DNA from: Arthrobacter sp. StoSoilB19
GTDB taxonomy: Bacteria > Actinomycetota > Actinomycetes > Actinomycetales > Micrococcaceae
Assembly: GCF_019977275.1 (NCBI RefSeq)
Contig: NZ_AP024650.1
Location: 2,108,001-2,172,000, forward strand
Length of the DNA stretch: 64,000 nt
Direction: 5' to 3'
Position numbers and translations under genes: made by a program. Within the stretch, counting starts at the first letter, position 1; each line of letters opens with the position of its first letter. The notes beneath the pieces are model-generated. The model saw only the letters and a program-made list of their open reading frames with translations, had not been told where the DNA came from and ran no database searches. Below, piece by piece: positions 38,440 through 50,986 of the stretch.

Positions 38440-40788
38440 TTGATTCATAGTCCGTTTTTCCACAGGGGCGAGCGTGGCAGTAGTTCCAGAAGGGCCGCGC
38501 TTTTCCAATTGCTAGGACTTGATCGCTTGGCTTGCGGCCTCCTGACAGCGATGTTGGTTGTGCTGGCTGCTCTGGCAGTGCCGGTCCCGGCGTCGGCTGC
38601 CACCGGTGATGTTGGCGTTGAAGGTCCATCGCATACAGGAACGGACAGTCCCACGGGCACCAAGCGGGCCACCAGTTCGCTGTGGTTCACCGACGGCTCC
38701 TGGTGGGGCAACCTGTGGAGTTCGGCCACGTCGGATTTCCACATCTTCAGGTTCAATGCCGCGACGGGTTCCTGGGTGGATACGGGTGTGGCAACTGATC
38801 CCCGCCCAAGCACCCACCACGACGTGTTGTGGGACGGGAAGACGCTGTATGTGGCCAGCTACCGGTTCGTTAACGACGAGCTGCCGGCTGAGCCCAACTA
38901 CCCCACAACATTGCGCCGCTACAGCTATGACTCGAGCACCAAAAAGTACAGCCTGCTGAGTTCCACCCAGATCAACAACTCCAAAGTTGAGGTCCTGACC
39001 ATCGATAAGGACACCACTGGCAGGGTCTGGGCCACGTGGCAGCAGGGAAACAGGATCTACCTCAACGTGACCGCCACGGACGGCAAAACGTGGGGAACCC
39101 CCTTCCAGCATCCGGCATCGATGAGCAACGTCTCCGTGGATGACACGTCGGCCGTTATCGCGTTCGACGGGAAGATGGGCGTCATGTGGAGCCGGCAGGT
39201 CGGCGACTCCACCGATGGCATGTACTGGAGCTACCACGTCGACGGCGCCTCGACCACGTCCTGGAGCACCCCCGTTGCGGCAGTTTCGGGCCAGAGCAGC
39301 AGCGATGACCATATGAATCTGAAGTGGCTGGACTCCTCGGGTGGCAGGGTTTTCGCCGCTATCAAGACGTCCTACACGTCAGCATCGCAGCCCCTGATAC
39401 AGCTCCTGGCACTCAGTGGAACCACGTGGTCGGCGCACACGATCGCAACCGTGGCGGAGTGTCCCAACCGCGTGATCGTGATGATTGACGAGAGCACCCA
39501 GCGGCTGCGTACTTTCGCCACCTATCCGAAACCTAGCGGCACGACGGATGCCGGTGTCTGCACCAGTACGGGAGGCGCGATCTACGAGAAGTCCACGCCG
39601 CTGGACAAGATCAGCTTCACCACCACCAAGACAGCCCGCATCGTGGACGCCGACCAATATGTGCACAACGTGACCTCGACCAAACAAAACCTCAACAGTG
39701 CCGACCGTGGCACGGCGAACAGCGGCCTGCTGGTGCTTGCGGATGCGAATGCGACCAGCCGGTACTGGCACTACTACGATCCGACCGGCGGCGGCAGCAC
39801 TGATACGGCAGCCCCCACCGTGACGGCGACGTCTCCCGCTGCCGGTGCCACGGGTGTGGCAGTGGCGGCGAACGTGACCGGGACGTTCTCGGAGGCCATG
39901 ACTGCCTCGACGATTACAGCGAACACGTTCACCTTGAAGACGGGGACGACGACGGTGCCGGCCGCCGTGTCGTACAACAGCACAGACAAAGTGGCCACAT
40001 TGAACCCCAGTGCCGACCTGGCGGCCGGTTCGACGTACACGGCAACCATCACGGGCGGCGTGGCCGGGGTAAAGGATGCAGCAGGCAATCCTCTGGCATC
40101 GGACAGGACGTGGACCTTCACCACGGCTGCGCCCGCACCCGCGCAGACTCCCATTGCGGTGAAGGCGGCGTCACTCAACGGTGGGCTGGGAGCAGCCACC
40201 ACCCCGGAGATCTACGGCCTGAAGGACAACGGCGGATACCAGTGTTTTGAACGCGGATGCATCCTCTACTCGCCGGCAACAGGGGCCCACATCTCGGTGG
40301 GGGCGATCCGCAGTCTTTGGGCGGCCACGGGGTTTGAAACCGGCGGGCTGGGATACCCGGTCACCGACGAAGTGGGCGGGCTCAGGGACGGCGGGGTGTA
40401 CCAGAACTACCAGGGCGGCGCCATCATCTGGTCGCCGGCAACAGGGGCCCACATCTCGGTGGGGGCGATCCGCAGTCTTTGGGCGGCCACGGGGTTTGAA
40501 AACGGTGGGCTGGGATACCCGGTCACCGACGAAGTGGGCGGGCTCAGGGACGGCGGGGTGTACCAGAACTACCAGGGCGGCGCCATCATCTGGTCGCCGG
40601 CAACAGGGGCCCACATCTCCGTTGGCGGCATCCGTTCAATCTGGGCCTCCACAGGGTTTGAATCCGGCCGCCTCGGATACCCCACCAGTAACGAATACGC
40701 GACGGGCAATGACGGAAGCGTGGCCCAGAACTACCAGGGCGGCGTTATTCACTGGAGCCCGACCCGGTCCTACATCTCATGGTTCTGA
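38440..40788 (+). CDS. secreted LGFP-repeat protein with Big-type Ig domain
   Basis: About 782 residues from a TTG start with GGGGAG 5 bases upstream. The signal peptide has an arginine-containing n-region, a hydrophobic core (about residues 31-47) and an ASA cleavage site near 53. Residues about 55-450 form a beta-rich, probably propeller-like domain with many Trp and Asp/Thr-rich strands (SSLWFTDGSWWGNLW). About 455-565 form a bacterial Ig-like domain (SPAAGATGVAVAANVTGTFS). About 583-782 carry LGFP repeats (GGLGYPVTDE). LGFP repeats are thought to tether proteins to the actinobacterial cell wall. The start is uncertain; in-frame ATGs lie upstream to 38302. Function unknown; likely a surface-bound carbohydrate- or wall-interacting protein. 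Confidence 0.85.
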   Translation: MIHSPFFHRGERGSSSRRAALFQLLGLDRLACGLLTAMLVVLAALAVPVPASAATGDVGVEGPSHTGTDSPTGTKRATSSLWFTDGSWWGNLWSSATSDFHIFRFNAATGSWVDTGVATDPRPSTHHDVLWDGKTLYVASYRFVNDELPAEPNYPTTLRRYSYDSSTKKYSLLSSTQINNSKVEVLTIDKDTTGRVWATWQQGNRIYLNVTATDGKTWGTPFQHPASMSNVSVDDTSAVIAFDGKMGVMWSRQVGDSTDGMYWSYHVDGASTTSWSTPVAAVSGQSSSDDHMNLKWLDSSGGRVFAAIKTSYTSASQPLIQLLALSGTTWSAHTIATVAECPNRVIVMIDESTQRLRTFATYPKPSGTTDAGVCTSTGGAIYEKSTPLDKISFTTTKTARIVDADQYVHNVTSTKQNLNSADRGTANSGLLVLADANATSRYWHYYDPTGGGSTDTAAPTVTATSPAAGATGVAVAANVTGTFSEAMTASTITANTFTLKTGTTTVPAAVSYNSTDKVATLNPSADLAAGSTYTATITGGVAGVKDAAGNPLASDRTWTFTTAAPAPAQTPIAVKAASLNGGLGAATTPEIYGLKDNGGYQCFERGCILYSPATGAHISVGAIRSLWAATGFETGGLGYPVTDEVGGLRDGGVYQNYQGGAIIWSPATGAHISVGAIRSLWAATGFENGGLGYPVTDEVGGLRDGGVYQNYQGGAIIWSPATGAHISVGGIRSIWASTGFESGRLGYPTSNEYATGNDGSVAQNYQGGVIHWSPTRSYISWF
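40270..40593 (+). repeat. tandem 162-bp repeat in the LGFP region
   Basis: Two adjacent copies (40270-40431 and 40432-40593) differ at only about two or three bases, including silent ones. A third, diverging copy begins at 40594. The 162-bp period equals one 54-residue LGFP unit, so repeat number can change without a frameshift. Confidence 0.9.
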
Positions 40789-40853
40789 GGACCGGACCGG
40801 CGCGTTGTCCGTTTGGTGTCCTGAAACCCCCTGCGACTTGGTAATGTCTGGCC

Positions 40854-41291
40854 ATGCCCATCAAGCTGGAAAACGTCGGCATAGCCGTCCGCGACCTTGA
40901 CGCGGCCATCGCGTTCTTTACCGATCTCGGACTCACCGTCCTGGGCCGGCAGACGGTCAGTGGAGAGTGGGCGGACACCGCCGTGGGCCTTGACGGGAAC
41001 CACGCCAAAATCGCCATGCTCCAAACCCCGGACGGACACGGCCGCCTTGAGCTCTTCGAGTACATCCACCCCGCGGCGATCGAGACTCCACCCACGTTGC
41101 CCAACGAGATCGGCATGCACCGCGTCGCATTCTCAGTGGAGGACATCGACGCAGCACTTGAAATCGCGGCGACGCACGGCTGCCACCCCCTGCGCGGTGT
41201 GGCCACCTACGAAGACGTCTACAAGCTGACCTACGTCCGGGGGCCCAGCGGCATCATCGTAATGCTCGCCGAGGAACTGAAGAAGGGCTGA
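40854..41291 (+). CDS. VOC (glyoxalase/bleomycin resistance) family protein
   Basis: 145-residue vicinal-oxygen-chelate protein with two beta-alpha-beta-beta-beta modules: KLENVGIAVRDLDAAIAFF at the start, then LELFEYIHP (metal Glu), then EIGMHRVAFSVEDIDAALE (metal His) and RGPSGIIVMLAEEL (second Glu). It could be a dioxygenase, an epimerase or a resistance protein; the sequence does not decide. No partner gene is linked. Confidence 0.88.
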   Translation: MPIKLENVGIAVRDLDAAIAFFTDLGLTVLGRQTVSGEWADTAVGLDGNHAKIAMLQTPDGHGRLELFEYIHPAAIETPPTLPNEIGMHRVAFSVEDIDAALEIAATHGCHPLRGVATYEDVYKLTYVRGPSGIIVMLAEELKKG

Positions 41292-41381
41292 GCGCCCGCT
41301 GCAATATACTCCCAACATGCCCTTCTCGCACCCAGCCCTCAATACCCATCGGTCCGTTACCGTGCTGCGCGGAGGCCAGCT

Positions 41382-42395
41382 GTGAGCGGCGGCCTGGTTG
41401 CCCTGCTCGATGACGTTGCGGCCCTGGCCCGGATTGCGGCCGCCTCGGTGGACGACGTCGCGGCCGGCGCCGCCAAGGCTGGGGCCAAGGCCGCGGGCGT
41501 CGTGATCGACGACGCCGCCGTCACCCCGCAGTATGTGTCGGGCTCGGACCCGTCCCGTGAACTGCCGATGATCAAGAAGATCTTTTGGGGCTCCATCCGG
41601 AACAAACTCCTGATCATCCTCCCGGCCCTGCTGCTCATCAGCGCGTTCGTCCCGGGAATCATCCCGTTCATCCTCATGCTGGGCGGCACCTACCTCTGCT
41701 ACGAGGGCGCAGAAAAGGTCTGGCACAAACTCCGCGGCGGCCACGAAGAGGACGGGGATACTCCGGCGGTGGACCGCGGGCACGATGCAGAGGCCAAGGT
41801 GGTCAAGGGCGCCATCACCACGGACTTCATCCTGTCCTGCGAAATCATGGTCATCTCCATGAACGAGGTTGCCGCCGAGTCCATCTGGGTCCGCGCATTC
41901 ATCCTGGTCATGGTCGCGTTCGCCATCACGGTGCTTGTCTATGGCGCGGTTGCACTCATCGTCAAGATGGACGACATCGGGGTCCATCTGGCTGCCAAGG
42001 ACTCTCCCCGCGCCAAGCGCCTTGGGCATCTGCTGGTGAGGGGCATGCCCGCCGTGCTGACCACCATTACCTTGGTGGGAACAATCGCCATGCTGTGGGT
42101 GGGCGGGCACATCATGGTGCAGGGGGCACACGACCTCGGCTGGCATGCACCCTATGACCTGATCCATGCACTCGAGCACCCGGTGGCCGGGGTTGCGGTT
42201 GTGGGCGGCTTCCTGGCTTGGCTGGTCGACACCCTGTGCTCGGCAGTTATCGGTCTCGCCTGGGGCCTGTTAATCCTGGCAGTCGTAGGACCGCTGCTGA
42301 AAGTACTGCCGTTCGGCAAGGCCAAGGGCGGCCACGACGAGCACGCGGAAACGACCCGGGCCGAGGCCCCTGGCCCGAAGAAGCATGACGCCTGA
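41382..42395 (+). CDS. DUF808 family membrane protein
   Basis: 337-residue DUF808 (YedI-like) inner-membrane protein. It starts with the conserved GGLVALLDDVAALARIAAASVDD stretch, then APSVGDPSRELP-like region seen as VSGSDPSRELPMIKKIFWGS, and has about eight membrane helices. C-terminus is charged. Function of the family is unknown. GTG start. Convergent with the radical SAM gene. Confidence 0.9.
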   Translation: MSGGLVALLDDVAALARIAAASVDDVAAGAAKAGAKAAGVVIDDAAVTPQYVSGSDPSRELPMIKKIFWGSIRNKLLIILPALLLISAFVPGIIPFILMLGGTYLCYEGAEKVWHKLRGGHEEDGDTPAVDRGHDAEAKVVKGAITTDFILSCEIMVISMNEVAAESIWVRAFILVMVAFAITVLVYGAVALIVKMDDIGVHLAAKDSPRAKRLGHLLVRGMPAVLTTITLVGTIAMLWVGGHIMVQGAHDLGWHAPYDLIHALEHPVAGVAVVGGFLAWLVDTLCSAVIGLAWGLLILAVVGPLLKVLPFGKAKGGHDEHAETTRAEAPGPKKHDA

Positions 42396-42423
42396 CGGAC
42401 AGCGCGTACCTCGGGAGCGAACC

Positions 42424-43488
42424 CTAGAACGCGTAGCGGATGCGGCAGTAGGGAGTTAACTTCCCCATCAGTGTGGTGAGCTGCCGGACGTACCCCGCCT
42501 TCGCCCGCGCCCGGTACCGGACGTTGCTGAAACCGTTCGACGAGACCTTGGCTTCCTGGAGATCGGGACGCCACAGGACGTCTTCAGCCTGCGGATGCCA
42601 GCCCAGGTTGACCTGGTGCAGCTGGTCATTGTGCGTCAGGAAAATGACTTCCGCGGCCAGCTGCTCCTTGGCCGCCGGCGTCAGGGTCGAATCGAGTTGG
42701 CGCAGCAGCTGCTCCCAGTCCGAGAGCCAGGTGTCGGTGATGATGACGGGGGAGAAGTTCACATGCACCTGGTAGCCGGCCTCAACAAAGTCGTTGATGG
42801 CGGCCATCCGCTCCGCCACCGGCGACGTCCGGACGTCAATGGACTTCGCCAGGTCCGCGGGCATCAGCGAAAAGCGGATCCGGGTGTGCCCGCCGTGCTC
42901 CCAGTCCAGCATTGCCGGGTTGACGAACTTGGTGGCAAAGGACAGCTTCGCATTGGGCAGTTCGCGGAAAAGCGTGACAAGCTCCTCCACGTTGTCGCTG
43001 ATCAGTGCATCGACCGAGCAGTCACTGTTTTCGCCGATGTCGTAGACCCAGAGTTCCGGGTCGCACTGGTTGGGCTCCAGCTTGATCCCCTGGCGGACGG
43101 CGTGCCGCTCAATGGCTCCGGCGATCTGGCCAATGTTGGCGAAGACCGTGACCGGATTGCTGTAGCCCTTGTGGCGCGGCACGTAGCAGTAGGCGCAGGC
43201 CATGGCGCAGCCGTTGGCTGTGGAGGGTGCGATGAAGTCTGCTGACCGCCCATTGGGCTTGACGGCCAGCGACTTCTTGACGCCAAGGACCAGCGCTTCT
43301 GTCTTGATCCGGGACCAGCGCGGGACGTTGGTTTCGTCACCATGCACGTCCGGAATGTTCCAATGGTTTTCGACCAGTACGACGTCGGCATCCGGCCAGC
43401 GTGCCACGATCTCCTGTCCCCGGGGCAGCTCCAACGCGGCAGGCTGGGCGTAGATGCGCCGGATCTGGAGCAGCCGATCGAATTCCAT
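42424..43488 (-). CDS. spore photoproduct lyase-like radical SAM protein
   Basis: 354-residue radical SAM protein of the SplB family. The cluster motif is CAMACAYCY (CxxxCxxC), preceded by the conserved IAPSTANG and followed by VPRHKGYSNPVTVFANI. The real SplB repairs thymine spore photoproduct. This bacterium shows no sporulation genes here, and the family in non-spore-formers has an unproven DNA-repair role. Start ATG at 43488. Divergent from the ABC-F gene. Confidence 0.87.
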   Translation of the reverse strand: MEFDRLLQIRRIYAQPAALELPRGQEIVARWPDADVVLVENHWNIPDVHGDETNVPRWSRIKTEALVLGVKKSLAVKPNGRSADFIAPSTANGCAMACAYCYVPRHKGYSNPVTVFANIGQIAGAIERHAVRQGIKLEPNQCDPELWVYDIGENSDCSVDALISDNVEELVTLFRELPNAKLSFATKFVNPAMLDWEHGGHTRIRFSLMPADLAKSIDVRTSPVAERMAAINDFVEAGYQVHVNFSPVIITDTWLSDWEQLLRQLDSTLTPAAKEQLAAEVIFLTHNDQLHQVNLGWHPQAEDVLWRPDLQEAKVSSNGFSNVRYRARAKAGYVRQLTTLMGKLTPYCRIRYAF

Positions 43489-43700
43489 GACCTCATTCTC
43501 TCCGACACTCCGGGGCCGCAGGCCGCGGTGACGCCCACGGCATCAGCAGCAATTCCCCGCAGCAGGTTCCCGCGGAAAGTGCACTGCTCCGGCGGACGGT
43601 AGACTGGACTGTGCCGTTCTCCGGCCACTCTGCCCCAGCGTCCCTTACGTAGTACGTGCGCGGACCAGGGCGTTCCCTGTTGTGAAAGGCCTTACCTGCT

Positions 43701-45295
<1,595 letters not shown>

Positions 45296-45299
<4 letters not shown>

Positions 45300-45772
45300 C
45301 GCACCTTCAGCTCCAGGGCGCCGGTGATCCTCCGGAGCTGGGCGTAGGTGATGCTGAACATTGACTTGTGGTCCCCTGCTCCGGCCCAGAGCGTTTCGTG
45401 CTCCTGGAGGCTCAAGTCCAGCAGGGTCCTGATTCGCCGTGGGTGGCCGACCGGGGCTACCCCGCCTACTTCCTGGCCGGTATGTTCCAGGACGAAGGCA
45501 GGGGAGGCGCGCCGGATCCGGCCCTGGGCCAACTGCCCGGCCACGAGCTTTGTATCGACGCGCGCGGCACCGCTTGCGAGGATCAGCAGCGGCTCACCGT
45601 TGAGGTCGAAGACCAGGCTGTTGGTGATGGCCGCCAGATCGCACTCCAGAGCTTTTGCAGCCGCCGCCGCCGTCGGCACCCCGGCTTCAAAGGTCCGCAC
45701 CGTGTCGCCGACTCCGGCACCCACCAAGGCCGCCCGCACCAAGGCGACAGGGCCGCCGTCGTCCGTGGTCAT
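45296..45772 (-). CDS. YbaK/EbsC-family aminoacyl-tRNA deacylase
   Basis: 158-residue YbaK-domain protein. It shows FEAGVPTAAAAAKAL, ITNSLVFDLNGEPLL (with the conserved Lys position here occupied within the family fold) and the GxxGGVAPVGH active-site loop. It hydrolyses misacylated tRNA such as Cys-tRNA(Pro). It sits 3 bases downstream of the SURF1 gene and could be co-transcribed. The substrate tRNA is not determinable. Confidence 0.9.
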
Positions 45773-45775
45773 GCC

Positions 45776-46654
45776 TCAGTACCCCTGCGCGTCCAGGAGG
45801 GCGTCTTCTTCCTCCTCCGCCGTGGCCCTCTTGCGCTTGCGCGGCGGGGCCGGCCGGCGGCGGGAGGCGGGGACGGCTGAATGCACGGCGCCGTCCGGCA
45901 GCGCCTCTTCCTCCTCCTCGGCGTCGATCGCTGCATTGCGGGCCTGCTGCCGGGCCGCGTAGCCGAAGCCGACGAACATGAGCACGCCGAAGGCGAACCA
46001 CTGCAGTGAATAGGACAAGTGTGTGCCCTCGTCCGTGGACGGCTTGGGGAACGCGACGGGCATGTCGGCGGACGGCGGCGTCTCCGACGCAAGCTGGCCG
46101 TAGGCCCCCGTGAGCAGGGGATAGCCCAGCTGCGCGGCGTACGTGGGCAGGTCAATCGATGCGAGTTGGCCTTCGGGCGCCCCGCGCTGAAGTTCCGGCT
46201 CGCCGTGCTTCAGGCGGACGACGGCGGTGACCTCACCGGACGGGGGTGCCGGCACCGAATCCGGGCTGCCCGGGTTCTTGTTTCCGATGGGCAGCCAGCC
46301 GCGGTCAATAACGACGGTTTCGCCGGTGGCCAGGCGGAAGGGGACCACCACCTCGTACCCCGGCTGCCCGTTGAGCGGGCGGTTGCGGACAATCCGCTGG
46401 CCGGCGGCATCGTAGGAGCCCTTCAGCTCAACCTGGGTCCACTCCTTGGCCGGGTCCAGCTGGTTGAACTGGTCCCGTGCCTGCGTGAAGGGGATGGGTG
46501 TGGCCGAGTAGTTGCTGACCACGCGGTTGATCTCGGCCAGCGTCTCGGCGCGGCGGTCCATCTGCCAGCGGCCCAGGAAGACGCATGCGGTGGCAAAGAT
46601 CGCGGCCAGCAGGAGATAGCCCAGCCATTTGCTGGAAAAGAGGAAGCGGTACAT
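45776..46654 (-). CDS. SURF1 family protein
   Basis: 292-residue SURF1 protein with two membrane helices (about residues 9-29 near WLGYLLLAAIFATACVFLGR and 208-228 near YSLQWFAFGVLMFVGFGYAA) around a soluble domain; the conserved GRWQMDRRAE segment follows helix 1. SURF1 helps insert heme A in cytochrome aa3 oxidase, matching ctaA/ctaB in this window. After the second helix it has a charged tail with EEEEEA and KRKR runs. Start immediately after the stop of the small gene at 46655. Confidence 0.9.
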   Translation of the reverse strand: MYRFLFSSKWLGYLLLAAIFATACVFLGRWQMDRRAETLAEINRVVSNYSATPIPFTQARDQFNQLDPAKEWTQVELKGSYDAAGQRIVRNRPLNGQPGYEVVVPFRLATGETVVIDRGWLPIGNKNPGSPDSVPAPPSGEVTAVVRLKHGEPELQRGAPEGQLASIDLPTYAAQLGYPLLTGAYGQLASETPPSADMPVAFPKPSTDEGTHLSYSLQWFAFGVLMFVGFGYAARQQARNAAIDAEEEEEALPDGAVHSAVPASRRRPAPPRKRKRATAEEEEDALLDAQGY

Positions 46655-48223
<1,569 letters not shown>

Positions 48224-48364
48224 CTCGTCCGGACCTTGCCCCTGCAGGAAACTAGCCGGGCGGCGCTTATTTGTCGGAGCCGCACAAGGGATATCGGCAA
48301 CAGCCGCTGGCATGATGGACTGCAGACCACAACGATTTAGATGTTTTGAACAAAGGAAGCTCGA

Positions 48365-49129
48365 ATGGGACTGCTGGACAACAAGACGGCCATCGTCACG
48401 GGATCATCGCGGGGCATCGGCGCCGACGTAGCAAAGATCCTCGCCTCGGAGGGGGCCGCCGTCGTGGTCAACTACCGCCAGAAGGCGCCCCGCGCCAACA
48501 AGGTGGTGCAGGGAATTGAAGCCGCCGGCGGACGCGCTGTCGCCGTCGGCGCCGACCTCACCACGCAGGAGGGCGTGCAGGCCCTCGCCAGTGCCGCCAT
48601 GGAGAACTTCGGATCGCTGGACATCCTGGTGCTGAACGCCTCCGGCGGCATGGAAACCGGCATGGGGGAGGACTACGCCCTCAAGCTCAACCGCGACGCC
48701 CAGGTGAACATGCTCAACGCCGCAGTGCCCCTGATGAAGGAAGGATCCCGCGTGGTGTTCGTCACCAGCCACCAGGCCCACTTCATCAACACCGTCCCCA
48801 CCATGCCGGCCTATGAGCCCGTGGCCCGCAGCAAGCGAGCCGGCGAGGATGCCCTGCGCGGCCTGATCCCCAACCTGGCGGAGAAGGGCATCTCCCTGGT
48901 GGTGGTGTCCGGCGACATGATCGAAGGCACCGTCACCGCCACGCTCCTGGACCGCTCCACCCCGGGCGCCATTGAGGCCCGCCGCGCGGAAGCCGGGAAA
49001 CTGTACTCCGTGGAGGAGTTCGCCCAGGTGGTGGCCGGCATGGCAACGGCCGACGTCGAATCCGGCCACACCGAGTACGCCGGCGGAGCCGACTACTTCG
49101 GCAAGGGCGCCCAGCAGCCTTCCAGCTAG
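48365..49129 (+). CDS. atypical short-chain dehydrogenase/reductase
   Basis: 254-residue SDR with an intact cofactor loop (GSSRGIGADVAKIL), NAS instead of NNAG (VLNASGGME) and the serine of FVTSHQAH. The catalytic tyrosine motif is altered: the Tyr in PAYEPVARSKRAGEDAL is followed by Lys after six residues rather than three. Whether it is catalytic is therefore open. AAGGAAG precedes the ATG. It follows the FabG gene after 141 bases and is followed by a strong terminator. Confidence 0.9.
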   Translation: MGLLDNKTAIVTGSSRGIGADVAKILASEGAAVVVNYRQKAPRANKVVQGIEAAGGRAVAVGADLTTQEGVQALASAAMENFGSLDILVLNASGGMETGMGEDYALKLNRDAQVNMLNAAVPLMKEGSRVVFVTSHQAHFINTVPTMPAYEPVARSKRAGEDALRGLIPNLAEKGISLVVVSGDMIEGTVTATLLDRSTPGAIEARRAEAGKLYSVEEFAQVVAGMATADVESGHTEYAGGADYFGKGAQQPSS

Positions 49130-49140
49130 GTACCAGGAAC

Positions 49141-49179
49141 GTGGCTCCCGCTGCCGGGCAATCCGGCGGCGGGAGCCAC
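49141..49179. terminator. bidirectional terminator between the SDR gene and serB
   Basis: A 17-bp stem (11 G+C-rich pairs, one G-U wobble in RNA, then GCCGG/CCGGC) with a 5-base GCAAT loop, in the 73-base gap between two convergent genes. Confidence 0.85.
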
Positions 49180-49202
49180 AGCCATTTAAGGCGCCAGCAG
49201 GG

Positions 49203-50096
49203 TCAGACGCCGGCCACGTGGCGGACGGCGTCCAGGTACGGCATGTTCAGGGCTGCGTCGGCCACGGCGCGCACGGCAGGCTTGGCGTTGAACGCCACCC
49301 CGATCCCCGCAGCGCCGAGCATGTCCAGGTCGTTGGCGCCGTCGCCTACAGCCACGGTGTGCTCCAGGGCGATGTCCTCCGCCGCGGCCCACTCCCGCAG
49401 GTACTTCTCCTTGGCGGCCCTGTCCACCACCGCGCCCAGCACCCTGCCGGTCAGCACGCCGTCAACGATTTCAAGTTCATTGGCCTGCCAGTAGTCCAGG
49501 CCCAGGTCGGCGGCAATTGGCTCAAGGATCTGGTTGAACCCGCCGGAGACCACGGCCACAACGTGGCCGGCCGCCCTGAACGCCGCCACCAACTCCCCGG
49601 CGCCTTCGCTGAGCTTCACTTCGTGGCGCACGGAATGGACGACGTCGGCCGGCAGCCCCGCGAGCACCGCCACCCGGGCGTGCAGGCTCTGGGCGAAGTC
49701 CAGTTCGCCGCGCATGGCAGCTTCCGTGACAGCCGCGACTTCCTCGCGTTTGCCGGCGTAGGCGGCCAGGAGTTCGATGACCTCCTGCTGGATCAGGGTG
49801 GAATCCACATCCATGATCAGCAGCTTCCGGGCAGCGGCCCGAAGACCGGCTGGAACAAGCGCCGTGTCGAAATCTCCGGTCGCGGTGTCCGCCACGGAGC
49901 GGCGCAGGGCGGCGAGCGCCGCCGCGGTCACGTCCGGAAGGGCCAGTTCGAGGATGCGGACCTGGTACCGGTCGTCCGCCGGAGACGATTCGGACAGTAC
50001 CTGGGCGCCGTGCGATGCAAGGACGGAACGCAGCTGCTCCAGCCCGGTGGGGGTCACATTGCGGCCATAGCTGACCGCAGTCACGTTCGAAGTCAT
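49203..50096 (-). CDS. serB: phosphoserine phosphatase
   Basis: 297-residue HAD-family phosphoserine phosphatase, the last step of serine synthesis. Motif I is MDVDSTLIQQEVI, motif II SGGFNQ, motif III in DRAAKEKYL, motif IV VGDGANDLDML. About 85 N-terminal residues form the ACT-like domain seen in actinobacterial SerB. The ATG at 50096 gives MTSNVTAVSYG; the frame is open upstream by chance. Confidence 0.94.
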   Translation of the reverse strand: MTSNVTAVSYGRNVTPTGLEQLRSVLASHGAQVLSESSPADDRYQVRILELALPDVTAAALAALRRSVADTATGDFDTALVPAGLRAAARKLLIMDVDSTLIQQEVIELLAAYAGKREEVAAVTEAAMRGELDFAQSLHARVAVLAGLPADVVHSVRHEVKLSEGAGELVAAFRAAGHVVAVVSGGFNQILEPIAADLGLDYWQANELEIVDGVLTGRVLGAVVDRAAKEKYLREWAAAEDIALEHTVAVGDGANDLDMLGAAGIGVAFNAKPAVRAVADAALNMPYLDAVRHVAGV

Positions 50097-50232
50097 GCCT
50101 GCAATCTTAGCCAGTGCCGACCGGACGGCCGGAATTCGTTGCGGACAGGCGGATAGCGCCGGCACTGCTGCCGGGCCTACCATAGTCGTGGCTGGGTTTC
50201 CGACGGACGCGTCCTGACACCAGGAGACACAG

Positions 50233-50895
50233 ATGGACCAGCCAACCACGATTCCCGGCGACAGGACCGCAGCAGTGTGCGCCTACGCCGCGGCAGCCGC
50301 CGGGGCCCTGGGCGCGGTGACCCTGGGGGCCATGTACGCCGTCGAGGTCCCCCGGGGCGGCCCTTACGTATTCGGCACCATCAACGACGCCACCGGCGCT
50401 GCGTTCAACGTGCTGGCCATTCCGGTCATCCTTCAAGTCCACCGAAGGGCGCCCCGTGCGGTGTGGACGGAGCCAATGACCTGGCTCACGGTTTCAGCCT
50501 GCGCTGCAGGTGCTGCCAGTTCCGCACTGCTTGTCCTGAGATTGCTTGATTTCAACACTTCCACCGCTGTTTCCGTCGCGTCCATCACCCTGCAGGGCGC
50601 ATGGTTCCTGGCCATCCACGCCCGGCTGCGCAGGGTGGAGGACTATCCGCGCAGCCTGTCCGGATTGGGGCGCGCCATCGGCGGTGGAATGCTGTTTGGA
50701 TTTGCCTTGGCTGCAGCAGGCTTCTCCGTGGAGCGGCCGGCGTGGCTGCGGACGGCACTGCTGGCGGCCGGGGCAGCGGCGGCGGGCGCAGCGTGGCTGG
50801 CCTGGCCCTACTGGTATTACAGGGCAGGGCAGTACTTGGGCGGCAGGCTGCGTTCCGGAACTGTGCCGGCGGCCGGAGCCCAGGACGGCGGTTGA
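50233..50895 (+). CDS. conserved membrane protein, unknown function
   Basis: 220-residue integral membrane protein with six predicted helices, for example AVCAYAAAAAGALGAVTLGA near the N-terminus and LRTALLAAGAAAAGAAWLAW near the C-terminus. AGGAGACACAG precedes the ATG, a good ribosome-binding site. Not recognised. Divergent from serB and 91 bases upstream of the ABC ATPase gene. Confidence 0.8.
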   Translation: MDQPTTIPGDRTAAVCAYAAAAAGALGAVTLGAMYAVEVPRGGPYVFGTINDATGAAFNVLAIPVILQVHRRAPRAVWTEPMTWLTVSACAAGAASSALLVLRLLDFNTSTAVSVASITLQGAWFLAIHARLRRVEDYPRSLSGLGRAIGGGMLFGFALAAAGFSVERPAWLRTALLAAGAAAAGAAWLAWPYWYYRAGQYLGGRLRSGTVPAAGAQDGG

Positions 50896-50986
50896 GGGCA
50901 AAGCCGGCGCCAGCCGGAGACTGCCACTTAGGGGGCCTTCACACCGGTTATCAGTCATCTTGTTTTTTGTCCTAGTGTCTACTCCT

